From Russula earlei (lineage: Eukaryota > Basidiomycota > Agaricomycetes > Russulales > Russulaceae): 40,335 nt of DNA. Where the stretch lies: positions 1 to 40,335 of the forward strand of contig JAGFNK010000469.1 in assembly GCA_025769875.1 (NCBI GenBank), read 5' to 3'. The position numbers and the translations under genes are program-made. Of this stretch, positions 9,180 to 19,799 are shown piece after piece (the first letter of the stretch is position 1; every line of letters starts with the position of its first letter). The notes beneath the pieces are model-generated. The model searched no databases and was not told where the DNA came from. It worked only from the letters and a program-made list of their open reading frames with translations.

Positions 9180-11203
9180 ACTAGGATCTAGTCATCATAG
9201 GGTCAGCAACCTATGCTGAAGTAGTCAAGGGAGAGAATCTATACAGACCTCTCCATGACAAGAAGAAGGTGTAATATGTGACTCTCAATGAGCAGCATGG
9301 TTGGACACATGCATACTTCTGTAAAGACCACTACTGTCATTGGCATAGACAGTGGTAAGCAGGCACACAAGTCCTGACTCCCTAAGAAAGGCAGTGGCAA
9401 GCGGACAAACTGGAGATCAAGGTGAACATAGCATACACATAAAGTTCAACCAGAATATCAAAGCAAGGAACCAAATTTGGTTGGTTCAAAGCTAGAGAAA
9501 GGGACAATCTACCCTCAGAAATCAAAGGACTGCCATCTGGTGCTGGGCAGACCAGGAAGGACCTAACAGATATGAGGTCCGATATAAAGGAAGCTACCTT
9601 CCTTGCAAATATATCAACAATCAGTGGTACTTTGTTGATTACCACAAAGGACATCCCTATGCAGAAGAGGATGAAGACATTGATGAATATAAGGTTCTAG
9701 GTCTAGGAATCAAGACAGATCCTTATACTACTCATTGGGAACCCAGAAGCCCAGCAGTAGATGACCCAGCTCCATTGATACAAAAGTCATCAAGTGGAGA
9801 AACAGAGAAGTCAGACCCTCTGACTACAGACCAGAAAACAGAAGCACTAGAAGTATTGGAGCTAACTGAAAGATTGGAGCAGACAGTGCACATCTCACCT
9901 ATTGAACCAACAATAGTTGAGGAACCAGAAGAATCAGTTGAAATGGCTACCATTGCAGCGACACAGACAGCCACTATTGCAACCCAGACAGCAGGAGGAA
10001 GAATGGGGCCTACCATTGTAGTAAACCCTGGAGGTGGTCCACCTGGTGCAGGAGGACCACCTGGAGGTGGAGGAGTCCCTTTTGGACCTGCAGGCCCACC
10101 ATCCCTGGGAGGAGGCCCACCAGGAGGAGTCCATCCAGGAGGAGGACCACCTGCAGCACCTCCTGGAGGACCAGGAGTGAACCTGGCACCCCAACTGGCA
10201 CCAGGCCCCCATGGAGGCAATGGATCTCTGAAAGGAGACCCTCCTGAGGTCTTCAAAGGAGACAGAAAGAAGACAAAGTACTTCATCCAAGATTTCAATC
10301 TATGGAATCTGCTTAACAGTGACAACTTGACCATGACTATTCCAATGGGGTGAGTAGCCCTAGCTCTCACCTACATCAAAGGAGAGAAAGTGCATGAATG
10401 GGTGGTCAACCAAACAAATCTGGTAGAAGCAAAAAGAAATGGGGACCTGCTGTCACCCTATGCACCAGTACAGCTGGATCCAACTGACATGCTCTTTTGG
10501 ACCAATTTTGTGGCATGACTTCTTGAGAGAATTCAAGGACACCACAGAACCCAAAGACACTTTCATGGAGTTACAGCAATTGTCCAGTGTCTAAAGCAGC
10601 ATTGCTGAATGATTACACCAGCAGGTTCCTTATTCTGCTCAGTAAAGCAGGATGGGATCAGAATTCACCAGGAGCAGTCAAAGCCTATAAAGCTGGACTG
10701 ATCACCTGGCTGGTACAACAAATTTACAATCAACCAGTCAGAGACATACCTGCCATCAATGATCTGCAAGCATGGATCAATGCTGCTAGGGAAGAACAGG
10801 CCAGAGACCAGCTTATGAAAGCCAATATTGGATCTGGAGGTGGATCATTGACCACCAGAGAAAATCACATGAAATCTCTACAGGCAGGGAAAAGGCAAAA
10901 CCAAAGAGACCCCAATGCTATGGAAGTGGACTCGGTATCCACTGATGCAGCAAGGACCAAGAATCATCCTCCTCTGACAGAGGAGAAGAAGAAACTGCTA
11001 GCATAAGGGAAATGCTTCATCTGCAAGACGGCAGGGCACATTAGCCGGAACTGTCCTGACAAGAACAGAGTCAAGAAGAAATCAAGTAACCCAAGGGACA
11101 AAGGAAGGGCTCAAGCTCTGGAAATAGAGAAGGAGGACAACTCTGGGGACAGTGGGAACAAAAGCACTATCTCTGGACAATCTACATCTCCCCCTCCTAC
11201 CTA
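9180..11203 (+). pseudogene. Gag of chromovirus A
   Basis: The reading starts near YAEVVKGENLYRPL (about 9219), with stops, then runs through YEVRYKGSYLPCKYINNQWYF (about 9568) into an open frame to 10353. That frame contains a Pro/Gly-rich spacer (about 10030-10200, GGPPG repeats) followed by the capsid-like start PPEVFKGDRKKTKYF. It continues, with a TGA at 10351 and a frameshift near 10500, through ALLNDYTSRFLILLSKAGWD and WLVQQIYNQPVRDIP to a CCHC zinc knuckle, CFICKTAGHISRNC (about 11012). Capsid plus zinc knuckle is the standard Gag layout. The Pro/Gly-rich run creates a long open frame on the other strand, which I do not treat as a gene. Confidence 0.8.
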
Positions 11204-11296
11204 AAACAAGAGCTCCTCCTCTGCGTCCATAAAGAAGATGTCCACCAAACAGAAGGAGGACTTATTGGAAGAACTGATGGAACAGGGTTTTTAGGA

Positions 11297-11659
11297 ACAC
11301 CTAAGTTGATGGCCTGGCTTAGGAAGAATAGTGTGTTGCAAGTGTACATTAGAAGACTGAATGCTATGAATATCTCATTCACTTTCATCACTACACACAC
11401 GATGGCCAAGGAATCTGCTCTACTAGACAGTGGAGCAACTGAGAACTTCATCAATCACTCAGCTTGGAAAAGGCTGAAGATTGAGAAACAAGAACTACAT
11501 GAACCCATGGTAGTACAAAATGTCAATGAAACCCAGAATAAGCAAGGGGAACTCACCCATTACTGCTGGCTTTGCATCCAATACAAGGAGAAGGAGAGCT
11601 TGCAAAAGTTCTATCTCACAGATTTAGGGACAGATCGGGTCATCTTGGGATATCCCTAG
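11297..11659 (+). pseudogene. Retropepsin (protease) of chromovirus A
   Basis: The frame contains the aspartic protease motif ALLDSGATENFI (about 11418) and ends with DLGTDRVILGYP, the conserved C-terminal strand. Immediately after GYP the sequence jumps to RLMRRDFSDW, which belongs in the RT palm. The end of protease, the connecting region and the RT fingers, roughly the sequence present at 8512-8000 of D, are therefore deleted. Confidence 0.8.
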
Positions 11660-12440
11660 GCTGATGAGATGAGACTTCAGTGATTGGCTAGACCAATGGG
11701 CAGAATACACTGTCAACTATCTGGATGACTTTGGAATTGCCATGGGGGACAGTCCTGAACAGCTAGAAATCTACGAGCGATGTATCAGCAAGCTACTCAT
11801 GCTGATGCAGAAGAAGTCATACTTCCTGAAACCCAAGAAATGCCAGTTCATGGTGTGAAAGTTAACCATGCTGGGTTGGGACATAGATGAAGGGAAGATG
11901 AAGATTGAGGCCTCCAAGGTCCAAGGAATCAGACTGGCCTAGGGAAATAAAGGATGTGCATGAAGTGCGCAAAGTCATGGGAGTCCTCAGCTACAATAGG
12001 GCCTTCATCTGAGGGTTCAGCCAGATTGCTTGACCCATTATTGCCTTAACAAAGAAAGGAGTACCATTTGAATGGACTCAAGAATGTAAAGATGCTCTGG
12101 AAGGACTTATCCAGATAGTATCTTCTGACCCTGTCCTGCTCCATCCTGATGAGGAGCGACCCTTTGAATTGGAAGTAGATGCAGCCTTAAAGCACTGGAG
12201 ACACCCTGCTCATGGGAGCAAAGCACAAGGTGGTGGTCTATACAGACCATGCAAACCTGTTACATTACCAACACCCTCAGCATATAAATGGTCAAGTGGC
12301 AAGATACATTACCTTCTTGGAAGACTTCAACTTGGAGCTGAAATGGCAGGCAGGGGCAAGGAATAAAGCAGATGCCCTGTCCAGGAGACCTGACCTTGAT
12401 GATGGACAAGGGGATAAAGAAGTGGTTGTGCTACCCTGAC
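11660..12440 (+). pseudogene. RT/RNase H remnant of chromovirus A
   Basis: It starts within RT at RLMRRDFSDW and includes the intact catalytic box NYLDDFGI (about 11718) and KKSYFLKPKKCQFM, with a TGA at about 11857. After several stops it gives RNase H: the sequence jumps from LEVDA (about 12171) directly to LKHWRHPAHGSK, losing about 165 bp relative to element B (25200-25350). It then reads KHKVVVYTDHANLL, QAGARNKADALSRRPDLDD in frame to 12437. The YTDHANL and ADALSR motifs are typical of gypsy RNase H. Confidence 0.85.
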
Positions 12441-12449
12441 CACCTTTTT

Positions 12450-14264
12450 ATTTGAGTAATGCATGCTACTGCCTTAGAAGAACAGATAAAGAACCAACAA
12501 GGGGAAGAAAGACACCAACTAAAGTTACTCAATTGGGTACAGAGACACCGACTGGAGAAGCAACATAGCTTATGGTGGAAGAATGAAGCCTTGGTGGTTA
12601 CAGGCAATGAAGGGACCCACAGGACATTACTGGAACAGTATCATGACAGTCCCACAGCAGGACACCCAGGGAAAGCTAAAACATTACTGGGAATGATGTG
12701 ATACTTCTGGTGGCCCACCCACCATGAGGTGTTTTGGTCGATTGATATGTGGAAGGATGTGCAGTTTGCCAAAGTAACAAGTCAAACACTCATCCAAGTT
12801 GACCTCCCCTGTATCCCATACCACCAGAAGAAGAGGCTACTCCCTTCTCAACTGTCAGCATGGACTTTGTGGTCAAATTGCTAAAGTCAAAAGACTATGA
12901 CAGTATATTGACTGTCACAGACCACGATTGTACTAAAGGCGTCATCTTGCTTCCTTGCAAGGAAGAGATGGATGCAGAGGAACTAGCACAGCTCTACAAG
13001 AACAGAATATTCCCCTTTGTGGGAGTACCAAGCAAGATCATATGTCACCGACTGGGGGCAGTGTCACTGACAATTCATTTCATGCGCTGAGATGTGCACA
13101 CAGAGTCAAGCGAAAGTGAAAGCTTTTGCAAGAATCAGGGATCTCAGTGACAACAATGCCAAGGCAATTGTGTACTGCAGAGAGGAAACTGAACTGAGAA
13201 GTCTTCGTGTTTGAAGACTTAGAGAGATGAGAAGTTTTCTGAGACGATTGCTTGATTCTCTGCAAGCCTACAGTCCTGAAGCTATAACCAGTGATATTTC
13301 ACAGGAGGACAAGCTTAGGGCTTGTTCTCAGTCAACTGACAGGTTTATATAGATGAGGAGCTACTATATCAAATCATAATTATGAAGTAGACACGAGGCA
13401 ATCGAACTAGAACACACTGGAAACTAATGGTACATGCGAGGCAGAATGAGTCATGAAGACATGTGAGAATTGTGAGCCACGTCCAGGTAGGCTTATCTGG
13501 TTGCCAGGTCCAGTCCGAGGTACCAGTACTTGTGACATCATATCTGATCACGAACAAACTAATAAGTTCCAAGTTTATTAGGGAACTTTGCGACCAGCTG
13601 CATATCAAACAGAATATCAGCACTGCCTACCATCCCCAGACAGATGGACAATCAGAAAGGACAAATCAGACAATGGAAATGTTGCTCAGGATCTTTTGCA
13701 ACCACCAACAAGACGATTGGGTGGACTGGCTGCCTCTGGTGCAATACATGATGAATTCTAACATTTCAGAGACAACCAAGCAGTCCCCTTTCTTCTTATG
13801 GATGGGTTTTACACCCAGAGCACACCAGCCAAATCAGGGAAGCAAGATACCAAGAATAGACAATTGGAAAATCCAAATCCAGGAAGCGAGATCACAGGCA
13901 CAAGAAGCAATGAAGCAATATTGCTTCCCTAATGTGGAAGATTGGATCTCCCTAGCCACTGGAAGATCCATAATGCATTTCATGCATCCTTATTGACCCC
14001 TTACAAGGAAACCAAGGAGCATGGGCCAATTACACCAATCCAGAAGCAGAATTGGTGGAAGGAGAAGAGGAATATGAAGTAGCAACAATTTTAGGTTCAA
14101 GATGAACTGGAAGGAGGAAACAACTGGAGTATCAAGTCTGGTGGGAAGGATGCTCTGAGGCCCATGACTCTTGGGAACCAGTAGAGAACATCAAAGCATC
14201 CAGACTAATAGAGGAGTACCACCAAAAGAACCCCGCTGCCATACAGGTTATAAAAATCCAGTGA
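12450..14264 (+). pseudogene. Integrase and chromodomain of chromovirus A
   Basis: The zinc-binding HHCC part reads EQYHDSPTAGHPGKAKT (about 12638) and GCAVC. The catalytic core has SMDFVVKLL (about 12860), LTVTDHDCTKG (first Asp), and after an inserted solo LTR (13043-13537) the second part with KFIRELCDQLHIKQNIS, HPQTDGQSERTNQTM (catalytic Glu, about 13650) and FFLWMGFTPRAHQP. The C-terminus is a chromodomain, EYQVWWEGCSEAHDSWEPVE (about 14130), ending SRLIEEYHQKNPAAIQ with a stop at 14262-14264. A TGA at 14103-14105 just before the chromodomain is shared with element B. Non-functional. Confidence 0.85.
13043..13537. mobile_element. Solo LTR (LTR-T, 495 bp) inside integrase A
   Basis: It starts TGTCACCGACTGG and ends TACTTGTGACA, with inverted TGTCAC/GTGACA termini. 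It is flanked by a perfect 5-bp duplication TCATA (13038-13042 and 13538-13542). The equivalent uninterrupted site is visible in element B near 27817-27830. A TTTATATAG box is at about 13343. No coding sequence. It is a recombined remnant of an LTR retroelement family not otherwise seen in this window. Confidence 0.92.
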
Positions 14265-14306
14265 AGGGTGCCCTCTGTCTCCTCACCCCCACATTGTCAC
14301 TCACAT

Positions 14307-14760
14307 ATGTCTCAAACTCCTACTAATTAAATTGTTCCCCAATCTGACCTCTCTGGAACAGAGGGGCCACTTGAAATCACCACTCCTGATGCTTCCCTCC
14401 TCGCCTTCTTCCAAGGAATGGATGAACACAGCACCGGAGAAGGAGAAGTGGACATGTGTCCCCTTGAATTTGGACCCCCTACTGACCAAGTTGACGCTCA
14501 GCCTGGGGACTGGGATGTGATGTCCCCTACTAGCACTCTTGACCAGGTTGCCCACCCTGGAGAGCCTTGGGTATGATAGGATGCTGACAGACACCACACA
14601 GGGATCAACATCCCTGATGGTGTGACTTGGGGCAACAAACCGGCCAGGTAGGTGGCCTATGATGTTGCCTTGGGAGAGCCAAGGGTGAGGGAAAGAACAG
14701 AGAAGGCCATGGAGACTATGGTGAGATCCTCCAGGCCATCCCTTGCTACAGCCTTGAACT
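14307..14760 (+). pseudogene. Accessory ORF3 of chromovirus A (N-terminal part)
   Basis: About 40 bp after the pol stop, an ATG at 14307 opens a frame that, apart from a TAA at 14328, runs to 14573. It is acidic, with TPDASLLAFFQGMDEHST and PPTDQVDAQPGDWDVM, and recognisable codons continue to about 14760 with stops. There is no known domain. It sits where some retroelements carry an extra gene (between pol and the 3' LTR). Element B has a zinc-knuckle ORF in the same position, probably its C-terminal part. Confidence 0.45.
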
Positions 14761-14855
14761 GAGCAAGGTAGTCTAACTATAACTACTACACCTCTAAAAT
14801 ATGACTATCAGGAAGTCACACGCACACATTCACACCTCAAAAGGCAGCTTCACTG

Positions 14856-16084
14856 AGATATAAGGACATGACCTGGGATGTATACAACAAATTCATCGGG
14901 CCTATGCCAATAGCCAAATTCCTCTTGGAATTTGTGCCAGAAGGAAGCCAAGCTCAAAAGATGTAGCACATTATCAGCTTCAACAAGCCCTCCATCTCAC
15001 ACAATGAGGATCACTTTGTCAGTCCCCACATTCAAGGGGGGATCCACACTTACATATGTGACAGATACAGGCAATCAATGTGTCTGGCCTCGCTGATAAT
15101 CTCATATTCATCAACACCACTATTAAGCAAGATAAGGCAATCCAAGGGAGACCAGACATCATTATCTATTGGAAAAAGGAAGATCATCAGGAAAATGAGT
15201 GGCTGACCCTGTCACTGGACTAGAGAGCAGTCAATGTGTGGATTGAAAACAAAACCAAAAAGAGGACATTTTTCATAACCTTACACATATGAGGCGAGAG
15301 GAGGTAAAGGTGACCTCAAGTGTCACATTAAGTGGACTCAGCTTACATATTGTGTGTGTGGTCAACTGACATATTATGCCACTTCTCTCCATCATTCACA
15401 GTTTCAGGTCTTCTCTTACTCAATCATCCTCTTCGGAAAAACAACAGGTCGACTGCTCTGATGGGATTGGAGTGGTGCAGTATATACCAAGCTATTCAAT
15501 TGGGCCAATGAACCCAACAGCCTTTTTGAATTCATCTGGAGGCTCAACTTTCTCACTCCTGCCCAGCATGTATACAACATCACCGTCACCTCAGTCGCAG
15601 AGAACAATAAGGGGGTTGCTGCTGCACTTTCCACACTGGCAGTATACAAGGGTGTTGAGAAAGTTGAAGTTGAAGACCTTCACCAGATTCTTGTCAATGA
15701 TGATCATGCCATGGATGGACAGCTGAAGCCCTATATCACATCAACACCAATATGGAAGATGAAAACCCTTTTTGGTTGGTTGACCTTCAAATATGTTTGT
15801 CACAATGTCGAACAGAATCAACTTATTTACCTCAAAGATTTCTGGTCTACCAATTTCCCAGGTATCAAGAAAGAAATGGAAACATATTTGGTGTCCCAGT
15901 ACACTGCGTGTCAAACAATATGTCCACTACTGACTTGTCTTGAACACACTCAGACAGCCACTGAGTACATTCAAATTGACTCAGGAGCTGTATGTAGCAA
16001 AGGGGGGACATCAACCATTCAACAAAAGGTGTAGAGGATGATATCCACCAGACAGATCTTCACTTTCCAGGTATAGCTTGTCAG
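14856..16084 (+). pseudogene. FunK1 kinase pseudogene, copy 2 (C-lobe deleted)
   Basis: Homologous to 232-1505 of copy 1. It reads YNKFIGPMPIAKFLLEFVPE (about 14881), SYSIILFGKTTG, AVYTKLFNWANEPNSLFEF (about 15478), VEVEDLHQILVNDDHAMDG (about 15663) and NQLIYLKDFWSTNFPGIKKE (about 15815). It lacks about 130 bp (copy 1, about 1252-1385) and then the whole catalytic C-lobe (copy 1, about 1508-2920), resuming at TAGAGGATGA near 16030. The TGA at 15931-15933 is the same stop as 1444-1446 in copy 1. CpG sites kept in copy 1 are mostly TG or CA here. Confidence 0.85.
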
Positions 16085-17383
16085 CTCTCTCACAAGGCTG
16101 TCCAGGGTAATTCTTTAGTACATCATCACACAGTCTCCCACTGTAAGGCAGCATCCCATTCCAGCCCTGCATCATTGCTCTCAACTCTCTTTCATCACAT
16201 ACCAGTTCCACCTCCACTGCCCAGCCAGCTCTCAACCCTCTTTCATTGCATTGGCTCACTGTGACCACTAAGATGTGCTCTGCTGCCTTTCACTGTCATC
16301 ACCACAGTCAGATGTGAGGGCTCAGTGCCCTGATGATGTGTGATTTCCATCATCATCACTTCATGGACCCTTTGTACACTACTCCTTTATCTTCACCTCT
16401 TGCCTTCTGGTCCTTCCCTTCTTGCCCACTCACCTTTCGTTCTAATGCTTGGTAACTTTCTTGCTCCTCTTCCACTCTCTCTCTCCTCTTCTTGGTCTCA
16501 GCAGCATCACAATCTCACACATGCATCCCCAGACTCAATATGCCACATACTCAAAATGTATCTTTACTCTGTTGGAGCTAGCTGAACTCACAGGGTATAT
16601 CAGATGATTGTATTCTGTCTTCTAAGGCTTGCATGTAGCTAAGTATCTGGGCTTAGACTTTCTTGTTGTAGTTTGAATTCATATGAACAGGTTGCACATC
16701 TGACTCCTTTTGAGTTATTTGCGATGAGGGCATCAGACATCCACAGCCAGTTGCCTTCAACACAGACTTGGTTCTTAGTGGGAAAATACAAACAAGATTC
16801 AATCATAAGAATGCTAATTATGTTATTTGGCTCAAGTAAAATTGTAACAAAATGTAAAGCCCAGATCTTCACATTGAGTTTAATCCATGTGGTCAATCTC
16901 TGTCATCAGGGCAATTGATCCCCATCAGCTGATTATTGCAATGTAATGAGTAGACTGTTCTTATTTAAAATTTGGTGTCATATTTGTGGATGCACTTTAT
17001 GTCTCAATTTATTCAATATAAATCCATGTATTAACATATGCCATTGTGTTAAGTTTAACCAAGTCTGCTAAGGCTAAATTGATCAGGCAAATTAAGTGAA
17101 TATAATCCCACTGGTGATTTGGGGTGACTCATGTTGCATCTTAGGCTACATAACTTGGGAACTGAGCTGCCCTCTCATAAGCATTCAACTAATTTCTAAT
17201 TGTTTGGGTTGACATATTTACAATAATGCAATGCATGAGGAGAGGGCAATAATAAATCAATCAATTCTTTTAAAGTAATTTGTAATCTGAGCTGAGTCAA
17301 TTCATTGGTCAATGTATTATATTTCACCTTTATTGACCACCAAGTTGAGTTTTAGTGGACTGGACTTATCCATTCCTATCTGT
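16085..17383 (+). repeat. Duplicated 3' flank of the kinase gene, copy 2
   Basis: It matches 2985-3895, but about 405 bp of C/T-rich sequence (about 16137-16541) are present here and not in copy 1. The inserted block has no matching ends or duplication that I can see, and no coding sequence. Homology ends at about 17383, where this copy continues TATCTGTTGTGACATG and copy 1 continues differently. Confidence 0.75.
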
Positions 17384-17893
17384 TGTGACATGTCCACTTG
17401 AGGATTTTGGGTTTCCATCTCAAAGGCCATGGGAGCAACCCAGACACCAAAGCAGTGTCAAAGCAAATGGTCTATAATGGCACCCCATGTCAAAGAAATT
17501 CATTTTGCCTGCCTTGTTATGTTACATTCTCAATAGATGTTATGTCTCCTCATAACATGGACCATTGCAATGAGACAGCCGCTACCTTCCACAACAACCA
17601 TGTTTGTTTTTCCATCTCCCCCCATCATTTGCCAGTCTATCGTAACACTCCTATAATTTGAGGTCCTATCCTGGTCGGACAAATGCATTGGTTGTATGCA
17701 CAGTTTCTTATACAGTGGATACTTAATGCTGGCATGAAAGAAGCCTGTTACTTTGGGATAACAACAAGGGGTCATTATATCTGGTCAGACAGAGAGAGGC
17801 ATGGAGTTGGCTGAAACAGGGATCTCGCAGTAGTGGTTTATACCCTCTGATAACTGAACAGCTACAAGGATGATTGAACTACAACCCATAAAT
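17384..17893. other. No recognised gene; minus-strand ORF 17530-17775
   Basis: The only protein-like reading is on the minus strand (17775 to 17530), with FFHASIKYPLYKKLCIQPMH, VTIDWQMMGGDGKTNMVVVE and GCLIAMVHVM. I do not recognise it. Together with 18372-19215 (the two were contiguous before a solo LTR inserted) it may be a decayed gene or transposon piece. Confidence 0.3.
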
Positions 17894-18371
17894 TGTTGAC
17901 ATCAGCACTGGCCTGAGCCCCAGGTGCATTGTGATACAATCACAACTCTGATGCATTCATGCATCAGATCACCTGGACTGGGCATTACCAGCTTCAGTTC
18001 ATATGCTGCAGCACATGTTAGAAACACTGATAGGATGATTTAGAACAATTGGTAGCTAGTTACCTGATCCTCAGACATACTTAGTGATCCATAATGGTAG
18101 TTAGCTGTACTGCACTTGGTGGTGGTCTCAGGTACACAAGAATGCCACAAAGCACGTAGATCACTTTAGTTTTGTATCAACCGAAACTGAGGTGAGTACT
18201 TACTCTATGATATCTTATCACTCTGTACTGATAACACGTTGTAGCTATTGTCTGATAGGTACATATTTAATATCAGTTTTGTATCAACCAAACTGAACTA
18301 TTGTCTGATAGATTGGCCTGTGAGCTTATCATCTGCTGCTATCTAATCACACATACTGCACATTTTCAACA
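17894..18371 (+). mobile_element. Solo LTR-R, intact with TAAAT duplication (478 bp)
   Basis: It begins TGTTGACATCAGC at 17894 and ends CATTTTCAACA at 18371, with TGTTGA/TCAACA inverted ends. It is flanked by TAAAT at 17889-17893 and TAAAT at 18372-18376. It is the reference copy for the diverged LTR-R pieces at 5455-5939 and 7019-7345, which lie on the other strand. It contains two hairpins of the CAGTTT/AAACTG type, at 18161-18195 and 18274-18296, about 100 bp apart. Confidence 0.92.
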
Positions 18372-19215
18372 TAAATACCCTTCTATTGCTTTCAACAGCC
18401 TAATGGCACCACTTTCCAAAACAGGGCACTTGCTAAACCACAGTTGTGAAGAGTGGGCATCGAGCACCTTAGGAGACAGTCAGCATAGCCAACACCACAG
18501 ATTGGTATGATATTGAACCAACTTGCCTGGCACTGTCTGACTTTTAATTTTTGAGATAACCCCACAAGATCAAGTCCACCTTCTGGCATCAAGGGATATT
18601 CAATCTCATTCATATGATATGTTCCAGGTCCTTTCATTGTTCATAAATCCTCACAAGGATGTAACTTTCCACTTTTCTTTTTTTCCTTGGTGCATCCTTC
18701 CCAAAAGGGTAGTATCATTTGAATTGCAATTGTGTTTGGCTGACACCCAAGAGCAGACATACAATCAGTATTTCTGTCTCTTGATTGTCTGTTGGTGCTG
18801 GAGTCAATGCATGCTGGACATAGAATGTGTCAACCACACTGTGTGAATGCTCTGCTGCTGTGGGCTGTGTAAATCAGAAAGTGCTTGCTGGTTCATCACT
18901 GTGGTCTTGCTATTGATGGCCTTGGTTTTCATTCGTGATGCTCTGCTCAGAGGTGCCATCAGGTCTTGTTACAAACCAAGGCCAGGCCCTGGCCGTAGAT
19001 TGCCCTATTTCACTTAAGAGAGACCTCTCTCACTTTGCATTGCCAACTCCCTTCCGTTTCCTGGGCTACTCCTCCTGCGGTACAAGATATCACTATTGCA
19101 AAGACACTATAACACTGACCAGGCACCCATTTCCTAATTGGGTAATCATCACGTGGCAACCACGTGGTCACCCAGCCACCAAGAACCCGAAACAGCGGCA
19201 CAAACTCTTAGAAAC
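18372..19215. other. No recognised gene; degenerate sequence
   Basis: Minus-strand frames give short protein-like stretches (18637-18392: NEIEYPLMPEGGLDLVGLSQ, QASWFNIIPICGVGYADCLL) that I cannot assign. The PEGGL motif vaguely recalls the C-terminal part of non-LTR reverse transcriptases, but that is weak. A perfect inverted repeat containing two CACGTG boxes lies at 19150-19166. Confidence 0.25.
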
Positions 19216-19632
19216 TGTTGCATAACTCATCTGACATCATCAAGGCCCCAATAACATCATCATGGCTGACTGAGCGACTCCACAGTGACATCATAATGAT
19301 GCCATCGCTCCACAATGATCAGTAATGCACTCAGTAAGCCTGAAACTTGACACAAGCAAGTTTATGCCTCTGTAGTCCTATTGGGTGGTACCAAAGGGTC
19401 TAGAATAGTTCCAGTTCTTTGTAATTGACCCTGTACACTGTATATAAGCCCCAATGAAGTATGGCAGTCGTCAGACTGTCCATTTGTGATACTTTCATCT
19501 TCCTGGGTACTCCCCTGCAACTGCTCAGTCTAAAGATTCCCCTCGCCTCCAAGGTACTCTTCAACTGACCGCCTTGTTTAAAGCCCTCTTCGCTACACTG
19601 GCCTCCAGCCTTCGCCTCTGTCTCTTGCAACA
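19216..19632 (+). repeat. 5' LTR of gypsy element C (417 bp)
   Basis: It starts TGTTGCATAACTC and ends CTCTTGCAACA, giving a 7-base inverted pair TGTTGCA/TGCAACA. A TATATAAG box at 19441-19448 lies in the expected position. Base composition (C/T-rich after the TATA box) fits a transcribed leader. No second copy exists in the window, so the boundaries rest on the termini alone. Confidence 0.6.
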
Positions 19633-19799
19633 TCTACCAGTCCCCATCTGGTACCTCCTTGTCGTTTGGCTCGTCCTCCTGTTCAATGCTGCCTTCGCCA
19701 TGTATCATCTGTTCCGACCCTTGCCCACCTGCTCCTGAGTCCTTAGTGATCAGCAGTACGTGTCTTGACATCTGGACAGTCTCTCATCATCCCTGTATT

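Larger units (their letters stand above)
8513..14855 (+). mobile_element. Ty3/gypsy chromovirus A, 3'-truncated
   Basis: Order of parts: 5' LTR, leader, gag with zinc knuckle, retropepsin, RT (internally deleted), RNase H (internally deleted), integrase, chromodomain and the beginning of a third ORF. The order PR-RT-RH-IN plus a C-terminal chromodomain identifies a Ty3/gypsy chromovirus. There is no 3' LTR: the element is cut off where the second kinase copy begins (about 14856). A 495-bp solo LTR sits in its integrase. Many stops make it non-functional. Comparison with element B, which has the complementary right half, shows which parts are missing. Confidence 0.85.

Noticed and set aside
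9732..10370. 212-codon minus-strand open frame over gag of element A
   Set aside because: It is opposite the Pro/Gly-rich gag spacer; the composition of that spacer removes stops on the other strand, and the translation (GGPPPG/GPPGG runs) has no domain character.
14301..14597. 98-codon minus-strand ORF at the end of element A
   Set aside because: The plus-strand reading is acidic and protein-like and fits an ORF downstream of pol; the minus-strand reading has no support.
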